Shown: piece by piece, positions 53,401-64,000 of the stretch | How the letters are laid out: every line of letters begins with the position of its first letter | Position numbering within the stretch: position 1 is the stretch's first letter | Source: Salvelinus alpinus | Taxonomy: Eukaryota; Chordata; Actinopteri; Salmoniformes; Salmonidae | Direction: 5' to 3' | DNA length: 64,000 nt | NCBI RefSeq assembly: GCF_045679555.1 | Contig: NC_092115.1 | Location: 39,426,228-39,490,227 of the forward strand | The notes under the pieces: generated by a model | Told to the model about the DNA's origin: nothing | The model's input: only the letters and a program-made list of their open reading frames with translations | Databases searched by the model: none | Made by a program: the position numbers and the translations under genes

Positions 53401-55202
53401 TCCGCATATCCTCTCAAGTTCTGTCAGGTTAGATGGGGAGTGTTGCTGCACAGCTATTTTCAGATCTCTTTGAGATGTTTGTTTGGGTTCATCCAGACTC
53501 TGGCTGGGCAAATCAAGAACATTCAGAGACTTGTCCCGAAGCCACTCCTGCCTTGTCTTGACTGTGCTTAGGGTCGTTGTCCTGTTGGAAGGTGAACCTT
53601 CGCCCCAGTCTGAGGTCCTGAGCGCTCTGGAGCAGGTTCGTCAAGGATCTCTCTGTACTTTGCTCCGTTCATTTTTCAGTCGATCCTGACTAGTCTCCCA
53701 GTCCCTGCCACTGAAAGATGTCCCCACAACATGATGCTGCCACCACCATGCTTCACAATAGAGATGGTGCCAGGTTTCCTCCAGACGTGACGCTTGGCAT
53801 TTAGGCCAAATAGTTCAATCTTGGTTTCATCAGACCAGAGAATCTTGTTTCTCATGGTCTGAGAGACTTTAAGTGCCTTTTGGCAAACTCCAAGCGGACT
53901 GTTGTGCCTTTTACTGAGGAGTGGTTTCCGTCTGGCCACTCTACCATAAAGGCCCGATTGGTGGAGTGCTGCAGAGATGGTTGTCCTTCTGGAAGGTTCT
54001 CCCATCTCCACAGAGGAACTCTGGAGCTCTGTCAGAGTGACCATTGCGTTCTTGGTCACCTCCCTGATCAAGGCCCTTCTCCCCCAATTGCTCAGTTTGG
54101 TCGGGCGACCAGTTCAATTAAGAGTCTTGGTGGTTCTAAACTTCTTCCATTTAAGAATAATGGAGGCCACTGTGTTCTTGGGGACCTTCAATGCTGCAGA
54201 CATTTTTTGGTACCCTTCCCCAGATCTGTGTCGCGACACAATCCTGTCTCTGAGCTCTACGGACAATTACTTCGACCTCATGGCTTGGTTTTTGCTCTGA
54301 CATGCACTGTCAACTGTGGGACCTTATATAGACAGGTGTGTGCCTTTCCAAATCATGTCCAATCAATTGAATTTACCACAAGTTGTAGAAACATCTCAAG
54401 GATGATCAATGGAAACAAGATGCACCTGAGCTCAATTTCAATTCTCATAGCGAAGGGTCTGAATATTTATGTAAATAAGGTATTTCTATTTCTGCTAAAA
54501 ACTTGTTTTTGCTTCATCATTATGGGGTATTGTGTGTAGATTGCTTAGTATTTTTAATATATTTTTTCATCCATTTTAGAATAAGGCTGTAACATAACAA
54601 AATTTGGAAAAAGTCAAGGGCTCTGAGTACTTTCCAAAGGCACTGTATGTTTATCCTGAACCATCACTTGTGAGACCCAATCTTCATATTACTTACGCTT
54701 TGGTCTTCCAACAACATGTGGGATGAAACAGCGCAAAAGCCCCTCTAACTGCGGCGTGAACAGGCTATATTCAATAGCCTATCCCTGGGATAGTCGCCGT
54801 CTCCCCTAATCTACATATACTCACAGAATGTTTCAGAGATATCAAGTCATGATGCTGCAGGCTGCATTTCATAAAACGCTCGCAGTGAAACAACCAATAA
54901 TAGTGTGCGACTCTGTTTCCTTTCCGTTGTTTGGTCCGGACTGCGTTCTCACCTGCAGCGAACCGCATTATGGTACGAATTGAAACGGACCAAGACCACC
55001 CTTTTTGAGCAAACCACAGTGTGTTGTTTAGTGCGCTCCGGAGTACGGGTAGTGTGTTCACACCAGTCCAAACGAACAAAATTAAAGGAGAAAACGCAAC
55101 AGAGTTTGGAAAAAAACACTCCAAACAAATTCGGTGTGAAAGACCCCTAATTCAGCTGATCAAAGGTCTTGATGATTAGTTGACGAGCAGGTGTGGCTGT
55201 GG

Positions 55203-55262
<60 letters not shown>

Positions 55263-56460
55263 CAGCTGTTTACCGGGAGCGTAGGGCGTGCCAGGCAGCG
55301 TCTATGTCAGCGTAGAGGTTCTTCTCTGAGGGTTTGCCAGTGCTGACACCATAGCCAGAGTAGTCGTAGGAGAAGATGTTACAGTTGATACGCGTGCCCA
55401 GGCCAATGTAGAAGCTACTCATCTGACCCAAGTCTACTGCATTACCATGGGAGAATAGCAATGTGAACCTAGGAGAGAAGGAGATGGGGGGAGGGAGGGA
55501 GAAGGAGGGTGAGAAGGTGTTGGGGAGAAGGAGGGTGAGAAGGTGATGGGAGGGAGGGAGGGAGGGAGAAGGTGATGGGAGGGAGGGAGGGAGAAGGTGA
55601 TGGGAGGGAGGGAGGGAGAAGGTGATGGGAGGGAGGGAGGGAGAAGGTGATGGGAGGGAGGGAGGGAGAAGGTGATGGGAGGGAGGGAGGGAGAAGGTGA
55701 TGGGAGGGAGGGAGGGAGGGAGGGAGGGAGGGAGGGAGGGAGGGAGGGAGGGAGGGAGAAGGTGATGGGAGGGAGGGAGGGAGGGAGGGAGGGAGAGGAG
55801 GAAATGAAAAAAAGGTACAATTTAAGAGAACGTAAAATAGAAGGGTGATGTACTGTACAATAGAACCATAGAATTTAATAGAACACTATCATACTTAATG
55901 CATTTCTATAAATAGAACAACCTGCACAGATGTCTATTTTTAGGGATAGACACTATGCACAGAGAGAAACAAATGCCATCTCTTTGAAAATAAACAAGAG
56001 AAATGTCACAGCCCACCAATTGATTAACACTGTTCTAAATTTTTCTTCCTCCCCTCCACTCACTCACTCACCTGGCATTGGGGGCACAGCGGATGTACAT
56101 GCAGCCCACCCTGTTCCCCCGGCTAGACCTTGTCAGGAACACGTCCGTCATGTCCAGCTCTCTCTGAGTGTACTGGAACTCTGCCCTCTCTGTCAGGTGG
56201 AGCTTCCACCTGCCCTCTCCTCCTCCCCCTCCTCTGTCTCCCCCTCCGCCACCCAGCCGGGAGCGCAGGCCCGGAGCCCCCAGAGAGGGGGGTGCACCCC
56301 CAGGCGTGGTCCCGGCTGCTGCCGCAGCTGTAGCCTCTGGGTCTGGCAGCATTGAGTAGGTGGGCTCTGGAGGGAGGAAGGCCAGCTTGGCTGCAATGCG
56401 GCTGGGGCAAGGAGGGCAGCAGAACAGGCAGCATAGCTCTCTAATGGACAGGCCGTTCAT
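50205..56460 (-). CDS. abhd17a: Alpha/beta hydrolase domain-containing protein 17A
   Basis: Membrane-bound serine hydrolase that removes palmitate from proteins such as Ras and PSD-95 (known for the ABHD17 family). Four coding exons on the minus strand: 56460-56072, 55468-55274, 50829-50650, 50430-50205; 329 codons plus TGA. The N-terminus [20 protein letters not shown] is the Cys cluster that is palmitoylated to anchor the enzyme. The catalytic triad is visible: Ser in [10 protein letters not shown], Asp in [12 protein letters not shown], His in EGAGHNDIE. The oxyanion region is [12 protein letters not shown]. It is longer than the mammalian protein (about 310) because of Ala- and Gly-rich insertions at residues 44-85. 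It converges with the GRAMD2-family gene. ABHD17A is preferred over B and C because of the N-terminal sequence. Confidence 0.92.
50650..50829 (-). CDS. abhd17a: abhd17a exon 3, nucleophile Ser
   Basis: [20 protein letters not shown] to [12 protein letters not shown]. The nucleophile elbow GQSIG lies here. A 4.4-kb repeat-filled intron precedes it. Confidence 0.93.
51235..52905. mobile_element. hAT-like element without ORF, in abhd17a intron
   Basis: Left end TAAGGCTGTCCCCGACAAAA, right end CAAAATGGGGTCAGCCCTA, imperfect inverted repeats. 8-bp flanks GTGCTTGC / GTGTGTAC match at 5 of 8. No transposase is recognised. A degenerate TTAGGG-like tract lies before it (50965-51020). Confidence 0.55.
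53127..54645 (-). mobile_element. Tc1-like element, decayed transposase, in abhd17a intron
   Basis: Ends CAGTACCTTCGGAAATTATT and TTTCCAAAGGCACTG, TA flanks. Minus strand: start region ATGAGGTCGAAGTAA stops at codon 5; later [60 protein letters not shown], then frameshifts. Same family and orientation as 4736-6889 and 32755-33304. Confidence 0.88.
55204..55260. repeat. (TG)n microsatellite
   Basis: About 28 units, starting about 14 nt beyond the abhd17a donor at 55273 in the gene's direction. Confidence 0.95.
55274..55468 (-). CDS. abhd17a: abhd17a exon 2, hydrolase core
   Basis: [20 protein letters not shown] to [15 protein letters not shown] and AWHALRSR. Acceptor CTAG, donor CCCG|gtaaac followed by a (CA)n array on this strand. 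Confidence 0.92.
55480..55800. repeat. GGGA-rich satellite in abhd17a intron 1
   Basis: Runs of GGGAGGGAGGGA alternating with GAAGGTGATG, giving a purine-only strand. G-tract spacing would permit G-quadruplexes. Confidence 0.93.
56072..56460 (-). CDS. abhd17a: abhd17a exon with start codon and Cys cluster
   Basis: ATG at 56460-56458, acceptor CCCCAG just upstream (56467-56468), donor CCAG|gtgagt. Contains the palmitoylation Cys cluster, an Ala run, a Gly/Arg low-complexity run and [19 protein letters not shown]. Confidence 0.92.
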
Positions 56461-56879
56461 CTTCTACTGGGGGGGGAGAGGGGAAAGTGTGTGTGGGGGG
56501 GGGGGGGGGTGAGTGTACTAAACAGCTTGCCTAGCCGTATAAATGACACACTGATGGATGAAGCATCTGATGGTGAAGAGAAAATATTCTACCTGTATTA
56601 AAGTTCCTCAGGGACTTGGAATGAGATGGCACAAAGGTGCCAACACCACTTGATCAGGTCACTCAGCAGGCTGGATCAGTGGGCAAAAAGAGTACAATGA
56701 AGACACAGTACAGACCTGCTCAGTTGGCTAGCTTACTACCACATTATTCTGTAAGGTGGGACAATCAAAGTGAGATTTGAACCAGTGACCCTGTGGATAC
56801 ATGTTATACGTTCTGACCTCAGTCTTGGCTGAGACGTTGTATGCCAGCCTTGCATACATAGGAAGCCGTAGCTACTATT

Positions 56880-57410
56880 TAGTTAACAATGCAATACAAT
56901 TTCAGATTTCACAAGCTAACGTTAACTTTAGTAGCTCATTTACAATGTCCTAAAAATGCACATATTGTGTGTATTCACGTTAACTAGCAAGCCACAGCTA
57001 CCAGGAAAGGAAAGATAATATCTAGGTAATTTTAACTTCGATATCATACTGCATATTATGGTGAATCACTCAGTAACACTGATGTTCAATAATGAGGATA
57101 GTTAAAGCTAGTTAACGTTAGCTAACTAGCGAATTAGCTTGATAAACTAGCTATATTGATTGTGATGTACCCTAGCTAACCCTGCTAGATAGATACCGGT
57201 ACATAGAGTTAACGTTATGTGTCGGAAAATATAGCTTGGGAAACGAGACGATATTTAGCCAGCTAAATCTGTGGCTAATGTTAATGCAATAACGTTAGCT
57301 AGTTATCGGTAAATAACTTGCTAGGTGGTGTAGCTAATGCTAGTTGGTTAAGCTAGCTAGCTATGTCAAAACATCAATTAGCTAGCTAACGTTAGCTAGC
57401 TTAAGGTTGA
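56880..57410. repeat. GCTAGC/AACGTTAGCT-rich tract in abhd17a 5' intron
   Basis: Many copies of GTTAGCTAGC, TAACGTTAGCTA and GCTAGCTAGC in both orientations; a common teleost low-complexity pattern with self-complementary units. Confidence 0.7.
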
Positions 57411-57416
57411 TTTACC

Positions 57417-57600
57417 TCTTCACGATGGGTTTGCGGACAAGATAAAATATTCCTGTCTATCAAAAAAGAGCTGCACAATACCTCGAAAATTCTTCTTGAG
57501 CCCTGACATGGGTAATGTACTATGTATAATTTGATATGTGTCTGTCATTTGTAGATTGGCTAGATAAATATCATGACAACTACTTATTTTTTCCACAACC
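57417..57600 (-). other. abhd17a: Likely non-coding first exon of abhd17a
   Basis: Minus strand ends AAGAG|gtaaat at 57417, and the coding exon has an acceptor at 56468-56467 only 6 nt before the ATG, so an upstream untranslated exon is required. The 5' boundary is a guess. Confidence 0.45.
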
Positions 57601-57614
57601 CTGGCCGACTAAAC

Positions 57615-57626
57615 CCGGAAGTGACG
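57615..57626. promoter_or_regulatory. ETS-type promoter motif, likely abhd17a promoter
   Basis: CCGGAAGTGACG, the ETS/GABPA core typical of TATA-less housekeeping promoters, just upstream of the presumed first exon. Confidence 0.45.
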
Positions 57627-58298
57627 GAGAAGAGGGCGTAGCCCATTGCATTCATTTAGCGCTTACAATGTTACATTTCACAAACTTGTCGTTTTCACTG
57701 ATTACATTGTGATACTATATATTTGCACTGGAAAAGAGCATACCGTGTGTGTGTGCGTGGGAATTGTCCTTGTTTTACTATCCTTGTGGGACTGTTGGGG
57801 TTAGAAAAACAAGGAACATTTTCCCTAATGTGGTATTTTCCCACATCCCCATGAGGATAATGGCTATTTTAAGATCAGGGGTTAGAGTTAGGGTTAGAAT
57901 TATGGTTAGTGTAAGGGTAAGGGGTTATAGTTAGGGTCAGGGTTAGGAATTAGGTGTGAGCGAGAGGGTAAGAACCTTAGGTTTGGTCAGTGTGTTTCCT
58001 CTGGGACCTTAATTAGAGAGGGACGGGTCAAAAAGTATAAAACTGCCCCTTTTTGCCTAGAAGGGTTCAGTATTTGTCAAAATTGACTTTTGTAGCAGGT
58101 TTAGAACACACACAGCAGGTTAGGAGAATTAGGTTAAGGTTAGGAAAATGTTTAGGGTTAGCTAAAGTGCACAAAAAGATATCTGCTTTTGACTTCAAAT
58201 TTAAAAGCTGTTTCCCATCTAGATATGTGAGTGTGGATCAGAGCATTTTATCCGAAGTGTGTGGTGTCATTGCTTTGCTGTGTCTGTTGGAGAACTAT

Positions 58299-60337
58299 GG
58301 CTGTGTTTACACAGCCACCCAAATAACCCAATTGTGTTTTTTCCATATCCAATCTTTTCTTCTGACTATCAACACTCAGTTTTATATGTGACCGACCCAC
58401 TATCAAATGTGCACATTCACACTGATGTAGCCTCTGAAGCGCCGTTTAAGACGCTCATTTCCTGTCACTGTTCCTTTACATTTTGGGGTGGTCGTTATAC
58501 TAATGAAGGGTCATGTGTAACAAACAAAAAACACTTCAGAACAAAACAAATCCGATGTCCATACTGCATGAAGGTACATATGGAACATCAGAATTGTATC
58601 AGGATTGAGATCCGTATGGATGTGGTATACAGCACCAATCAAATGTTTGGACACACCTACTCATTCAAGGGTTTTACTTAATTTTGTACAATTTTCTACA
58701 TTGTAGCATAATAGTGAAGACATCAAAACTATTTTAAAAAACATAGAATCATGTAGAAAGCAAAAAAGTTTTAAAACAAATATATTTATATTTGAGATTC
58801 TTCAAAGTAGCCATCCTTTACCTTGATGACAGCTTTGCACACTCTTGGCATTCTCTCAACCAGCTTCATGAGTTAGTCACCTGGAATCCATTTCAATTAA
58901 CAGGTGTGCCTTGATAAAAGTTCATTTGTGGAATTTATTTCCGTCTTAATACATTTGAGCCCATCAGTTGTGTTGTGACAAGGTAGGGGTAGTATACAGA
59001 TGATAGCCATATTTGGTTCATATCATGGCAAGAACAGCTCAAATAAGCAAAGAGAAATGACAGTCTATCATTACTTTAAGACATGAAAGTTAGTCAATAC
59101 AAAAATTTTCAATATTTTTTTACGTTTCTTCAAGTGCAGTTGCAATAACCATCAAGCGCCATGATGAAACTGGCTCTCATGAGGACTGCCACAGGAAAGG
59201 AAGACCCAGAGTTACCTCTGCTGCAGAGAATAAGTTAATTAGAGTTACCAGCCTCAGAAATTGCAGCCCAAATGAATGCTTCACAGAGTTCAAGTAACAG
59301 ACACATCTCAACATTAACTGTGCAGAGGAGACTGTGTGAATCAGGCCTTCATGGTCGAATTGTTGCAAAGAAACCACTACTAAAGGACACAAATAAGAAT
59401 AAAAGACTTGCTTGGGCCAAGAAACACGAGCAATGGACATTAGACCGGTGGAAATCTGTATTTTGGTCTGATGAGTCAAAATTTGAGATTTTTGGTTCCA
59501 ACCGCTGTTTCTTTTTGAGACGCAGTGTAGGTGAACGGATGTGCATGTGTGGTTCCCACCGTGAAGCATGGAGGAGGAGGTGTGATGGTGTGGGGGTGCT
59601 TTGCTAGTGACACTGTCAGTGATTTATTTAGAGTTCATGGCACACTTAACCAGCATGGCTACCACAGAATTCTGCAGCGATACACCATCCCATTTAGTTT
59701 GCACTTAGTGGAACTATCAATTGGTTTTCAACAGGACAATGACCCAAAATACACCTCCAGGCTGTGTAAGGGCTAATTGACCAAGAAGGAGAGGGATGCA
59801 GTGCTACATCAGATGACCTGGCCTCCACAATCCCCCGACCTCAACCCAATTGAGATGGTTTCAGATGTATTGGACCGCAGAATGAAGGAAAAGCAGCCAA
59901 CAAGTGCTCAGCATATGTGGGAACTCCTTCAAGACTGTTGGGAAAGCAGTCCAGGTGAAGCTGGTTGAGAGAATTCCAAGAGTGTGAAAAGCTGTCATCA
60001 AGGCAAAGGGTGGCTACTTTGAAGAATCTAAAATCTTAAATATATTTTGATTTGTTTAACACTTTTTTGGTTACTACATGATTCCATATTTGTTATTTCA
60101 TTGTTTTAATGTCTTCACTATTATTCTACAATGTAGAAAATAGTAAAAATATTGAAAAACCATTGAATGAATAGGTGTGTCCAAACTTTTGACTGGTACT
60201 GTATTTCGGATGTCAAAAGATCAGATTCCATGTATTTTTTTGCTGTTTACACATTAGGGAAAAGATCAGATGGGTATCAGATATTAAAATAATTGGCAAA
60301 ATATCTTAATTGGGCTGCCTGTGTGAACACAGCCATG
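58299..60337. mobile_element. Inverted-repeat element carrying a Tc1 insertion
   Basis: Left end GGCTGTGTTTACACAGCCAC, right end TGCCTGTGTGAACACAGCCA, imperfect inverted repeats, with matching CCCAATT inside. Flanked by 19-bp direct repeats (58280-58298, 60338-60356; 18 of 19 match). Only about 470 bp remain once Tc1 is removed. Confidence 0.6.
58630..60201 (+). mobile_element. Tc1-like element with inverted ends and broken transposase
   Basis: Ends CAGCACCAATCAAATGTTTG and CAAACTTTTGACTGGTACTG, TA on each side, 1572 bp. Transposase starts at 59025 but stops at codon 12 (59058-59060). Later pieces: [20 protein letters not shown] (from about 59320), then a frameshift to [36 protein letters not shown] with a stop at 59776, and [20 protein letters not shown]. 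All catalytic motifs are recognisable but no intact ORF remains. Confidence 0.92.
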
Positions 60338-60356
60338 GTGTCTGTTGGATAACTAT

Positions 60357-61590
60357 TTTGAGAACCATCCGGTTTTGAAGAAATGTGTGGTCGATTTTAC
60401 TTTATGTGTTTAGAGATATGTGCTTATTTTCTAAAAGTGTTTATTTATTGAAATTTGACAGACTATGTATTGCTTTGAAAGTTATGCGACTGCAGTAATG
60501 TCTTTTAATTTTCTGTTTATTCTAGCCTATGTGTTTGGAGAGATTTTGATGGGGGGGGGGTTCCAAGCAGTATATTGAACCCTTACTCCACTGAGGTAAT
60601 TGTCTTTCAATTAACCTATGTATTTGTATTTCTAAAATATTTACTGTTCATGTTTAAATGTGACTAACTGTTTTCTCTGTCTTTCATTAGGTAGTTCTAA
60701 TTGTCACTGTTTTCGGTCTGTTTTTGTTCAGTTGTGAACTTGGTCAACTAGTAGTCTTTGAAAGCACTGCAGCACTACAGACATTCACGTCATTAGTGTT
60801 GTGTTTCACTGTAGCCTATGTAAAACAAGCCAACTTAAACGTTTATTCCTTCAATAAACGTTGCTTATTTTTTATACTGCATCTGCCTCTGGCTGTGTTT
60901 ATGGACCTAGAACGTGTGATACCAATAGATTTTACAGATGGATAAGACTATTTACGTAATTAGGAAAACCATAATTTACAACAATGACCTTGTCTGTCCT
61001 ACCTCACAGGATAGTATGAATAGGCTATAACACATTTGATTGAGTGAACATATAATTACTGTACACAATTATAGAGATACCCTGCTCTTATTTGTTGAGA
61101 TCCTTCTCTGGAAACATCTGCCACTCAGCCCCCCCCCCCCTTTTGTCTTATTTCTTTACTTTTGACAGCTTCCACTGATGGCATGGAAGTCGATGACAGC
61201 AACATCACCTAATTCCCTGTGGAAAATGATCACACTCATCTTTCCTCTCTCATCGTTCATTCCTACAGCAGTGGTTCCTTTATTATGCAGTGTTTTAACC
61301 TACCTTTGACATTTTCACACCCAGATTTGTCCCTCATGGGTTATGTCATGTTTTAATTAGATTACATTTTTATTGAATGTCATTCTTTCTTCAAAATAGA
61401 CATTTGCAGTTTGTTCTATATTTCTAGCCTAATGATATGCTACAGTGTTCAAAGACAAAAACATATATTTTAAAAATAATTTTGTCATTCTTTTTTGTTT
61501 GTTAGATTTTTCATGATGAAAATAAGTGATTGATTTGAATATGCAAGAAAAAAACATAACTCTATGGATGCGAGTGAAAGAGAGAGAGCA
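60357..61590. other. Intergenic, no gene recognised
   Basis: AT-rich unique-looking sequence with a plus-strand AATAAA near 60855. The 73-codon open frame at 60724-60945 resembles nothing known. Confidence 0.4.
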
Positions 61591-61598
61591 AGCGAGAG

Positions 61599-61629
<31 letters not shown>

Positions 61630-63210
61630 CACAAAAAACTACATTAGCCTAAACATCAGCGCCACAGGTAACTTCCACAAAGCTGTGAACGATCTGAGAG
61701 ACAAGGCAAGAAGGGCCGTCTATGCCATCAAAAGGAACATAAAATGTGGCATACCAATTAGGATCTGGCAAAAAATACTTGAATCAGAATTCACAAAATG
61801 GGACAAACACCAAAATGAGACTCTGCATGCAGAATTCTGCAAAAATATCCCCTGTGTACACTGTAGAACACCAAATAATGCATGCAGAGCAGAATTAGGC
61901 CCATACCCGCTAATGATCAAAATCCAGAAAATAACAGTTAAAATTCTACAACCACCTCAAAGGAAGCGATTCCCAAACCTTCCATAACAAAGCCATCACC
62001 TACAGAGAGACGAACCTGGAGAAGAGTCCCATAAGTAAGCTGGTCCTGGGACTCTGTTCACAAACACACCCCACAGAGCCCCAGGACAGCAACAAAATTA
62101 GACCCAACCAAATCATGAGAAAACTAAATGATAACTACTTGACACATTGGAAAGAATTAACAAAAAAAACAGCAAACTAGAATGCTATTTGGCCCTAAAC
62201 AGAGAGTACACGGTGTCAGAATACCTGACCACTGTGACTGACCAAAACTTAAGGAAAGCTTTGACTATGTACAGACTCAGTGAGCATAGCCTTGCTATTG
62301 AGAAGGGCTACCGTAGCTCTCAAGAGAAGACAGGCTATGTGCACACTGCCCAAAAAATGAGGTGGAAAATGAGCTGCACTTCCTAACCTCCTGCCCAATG
62401 TATGACCATATTAGAGGCACCTATTTCCCTCAGATTACACAGATCCACAAAGAATTCGAAAACAAACCCGATTTTGATAAACTCCCATATCTACTGGGTG
62501 AAATACCATCACAGCAGCAAGATTTTCCACAAGAAAAAGTCAACGAGTGAAGAACAAACACCACTGTAAATACAACCCATATTTATGCTTATGTAACGGC
62601 AGCCTTCCCTCTCTTCACGAGAAGAGAGGGTGTAACAAGGATCGGACCAAGACGCAGCGTAGCTCGTGTTCAACATGACTTTAATAAACAAGACGAAACT
62701 GTGAACACTTACAACTAACAAACCGAAACAGCCCTATCTGGTGCAGAGAAAACACAGAGACAGGAAACAACCACCCACAAACCCCAACACAAAACAAGCC
62801 ACCTATATATGATTACCAATCAGAGACAACACAAAACACCTGCCTCTGATTGAGAACCATATTAGGCCAAACATAGAAACAGACAAACTAGACACAACAT
62901 AGAATGCCCACCCAGCTCACGTCCTGACCAACACTAAAACAAGCAAAACACACAAGAACTATGGTCAGAACGTGACAGCTTATTTATTTTCCCTTTTGTA
63001 CTTTAACCAGTTGTACATCCTTACAACACTGTATATATACATAATATGGCATTTGTAATGTCTTAATTATTTTGGAACTTCTGTGAGTGTCATGTTTACT
63101 GTTCGTTTTTATTGTTTATTTCACTTTTGTATATTATCTACTCCACTTGCTTTGGCAATGTAAACATATCTTTCCCATGCCAATAAAGCCACTTGAATTG
63201 AATTGAATTG
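61630..63210 (+). mobile_element. 5'-truncated LINE with (TTGAA)n tail, split by a solo LTR
   Basis: C-terminal LINE ORF2 fragments in several frames: FHKAVNDLRDKARRAVYAIK, IPIRIWQKILESEFTKW, then LSEHSLAIEKGYR, ENELHFLTSCPMYDHIR and LPYLLGE. 3' UTR GGCAATGTAAACATATCTTT and a tail of ACTTGAATTGAATTGAATTG. Inserted between (GA)n tracts. Confidence 0.8.
62592..62977 (-). mobile_element. Solo LTR with 5-bp duplication GCTTA
   Basis: Plus strand TGTAACGGCAGCC to CAGAACGTGACA, i.e. TGTCACG...GTTACA on the minus strand. Perfect GCTTA on both sides (62587-62591, 62978-62982). Contains the CCAATCAGAGACAACA / CCTGCCTCTGATTG inverted pair also present in the copy at 40995. Sits in the LINE 3' UTR. Confidence 0.75.
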
Positions 63211-63660
63211 TGTGAGAGAGAGAGAGAGAGCGCGAGCGAGTAAGAAAGGAAGAGAGCAAGAGAGCAAGGACGTCCCCATTCATGCTGTGTCGTTTTGCAA
63301 TGGGCCCCTGCCATGAATATTTCTGTCTCGGTCTTGGTTTGGTATTTTGATGTATTATTGGCTATGGAGACATTCTGCGTTGGTGTTCTTCCTGAACCAA
63401 GTATTGTCTAGGAATATATATATGCAATACACCCTGTGATAAGAGCTTGACCAGTGCCGACTCAAATCAGGGAGGAGAGCCGTTGTCTTTCTCTGGCTGA
63501 CAGTCCTGGAAAGACTGCACAACTGTGTGAATGAATTAAGACTGAATTGAAAGACTGGTGAGTATTTTGCCTGCACATGTAGCCTAAGCTTTCTAGTCAT
63601 TTGGTGGTGATGCTTGCTAACCCCTCTACACCGATTCTACTTTAATTTTGTGATTTGCAG

Positions 63661-64000
63661 GGGTGCTCGCAAAATATTCACATTTTCAGCCAAGGCACTG
63701 GAATGTAGACAATAAAAAACACTGCACCTGCATGTACCGTATTTCGCGTTCAACCGGGAAAGGTTTATTGGAAAGGTCCGGACTGGTCTGGGCTCATTCT
63801 CTGAAAGATAACAGAGATGCCACGGTTACGCGTAGAAGCCACTCGATGAAGAGACAGGTGCGATGGAGAGGCTTGATATTAGGCTAGCTGCGGGGATAAC
63901 GGTTCTCAACAAGGCATTGTGATTCAAGACCCCCGGAGAGAGCTCGGTGCTGTGCTTCACCCTTTGTCTTGATTTGAGAGTTGTAGAAAACCCGGTCGGT
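63661..64000 (+). other. Possible 5' exon of a gene to the right
   Basis: Acceptor-like TGTGATTTGCAG ends at 63660 and a donor-like GACTG|gtgagt at 63558 suggests a preceding non-coding exon. No recognisable protein; an ATG at 63847 opens only 13 codons. Confidence 0.2.

Noticed and set aside
55434-55820. Proline/serine-rich ORF (SLPPSLPP)
   Set aside because: Antisense reading of the GGGA satellite in an abhd17a intron.

Overview
The window is a piece of a salmonid fish genome. I infer this from three things. Vertebrate genes are split into small exons with GT/AG junctions. The introns are packed with repeats typical of salmonids: several Tc1-like transposon families, HpaI-type tRNA-derived SINEs with their partner LINE tail, and a salmonid-style solo LTR seen three times. 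There are also very long (CA)n/(TG)n arrays and degenerate TTAGGG-like tracts. No prokaryotic or viral gene system is visible.

Three protein-coding genes can be reconstructed exon by exon. (1) 700-16996, plus strand: the 3' part of a LAR-family receptor tyrosine phosphatase, best matched to ptprs. Twelve exons cover the active D1 and the pseudo-phosphatase D2 up to the stop codon; the ectodomain and membrane segment lie left of the window. (2) 26378-38334, plus strand: a complete 12-exon GRAMD2-family gene (357 codons) with an N-terminal low-complexity region, a GRAM domain and a C-terminal membrane anchor. (3) 56460-50205, minus strand: a complete 4-coding-exon abhd17a gene (329 codons), with a likely non-coding first exon and promoter near 57.4-57.6 kb. 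Genes 2 and 3 converge on an 11.9-kb interval made mostly of transposons. It holds a cluster of strong CTCF-type motifs and a long hairpin.

Layout: 0.7-17.0 kb ptprs, with a 38-bp minisatellite, nested Tc1 elements, a LINE invaded by other elements, and a 43-bp minisatellite made from the last donor-site junction; 17.0-26.2 kb presumed ptprs 3' UTR, SINEs, a LINE, inverted-repeat elements, a solo LTR and a hAT relic; 26.2-39.3 kb the GRAMD2-family gene, with two large minisatellites and nested Tc1 elements; 39.3-50.2 kb intergenic, including a solo LTR and Tc1/LINE chimeras; 50.2-57.6 kb abhd17a; 57.6-64.0 kb intergenic repeats with a possible 5' exon pair at the right edge.

All three proteins act at or on membranes (synaptic adhesion phosphatase, ER-plasma membrane tether, depalmitoylase), but nothing in the sequence shows that they work together. 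The most unusual structures are the tandem amplification of an exon/intron junction in ptprs, about 34 copies each carrying a potential 30-nt in-frame exon, and two exons whose splice acceptor lies directly at the end of a long (TG)n array.
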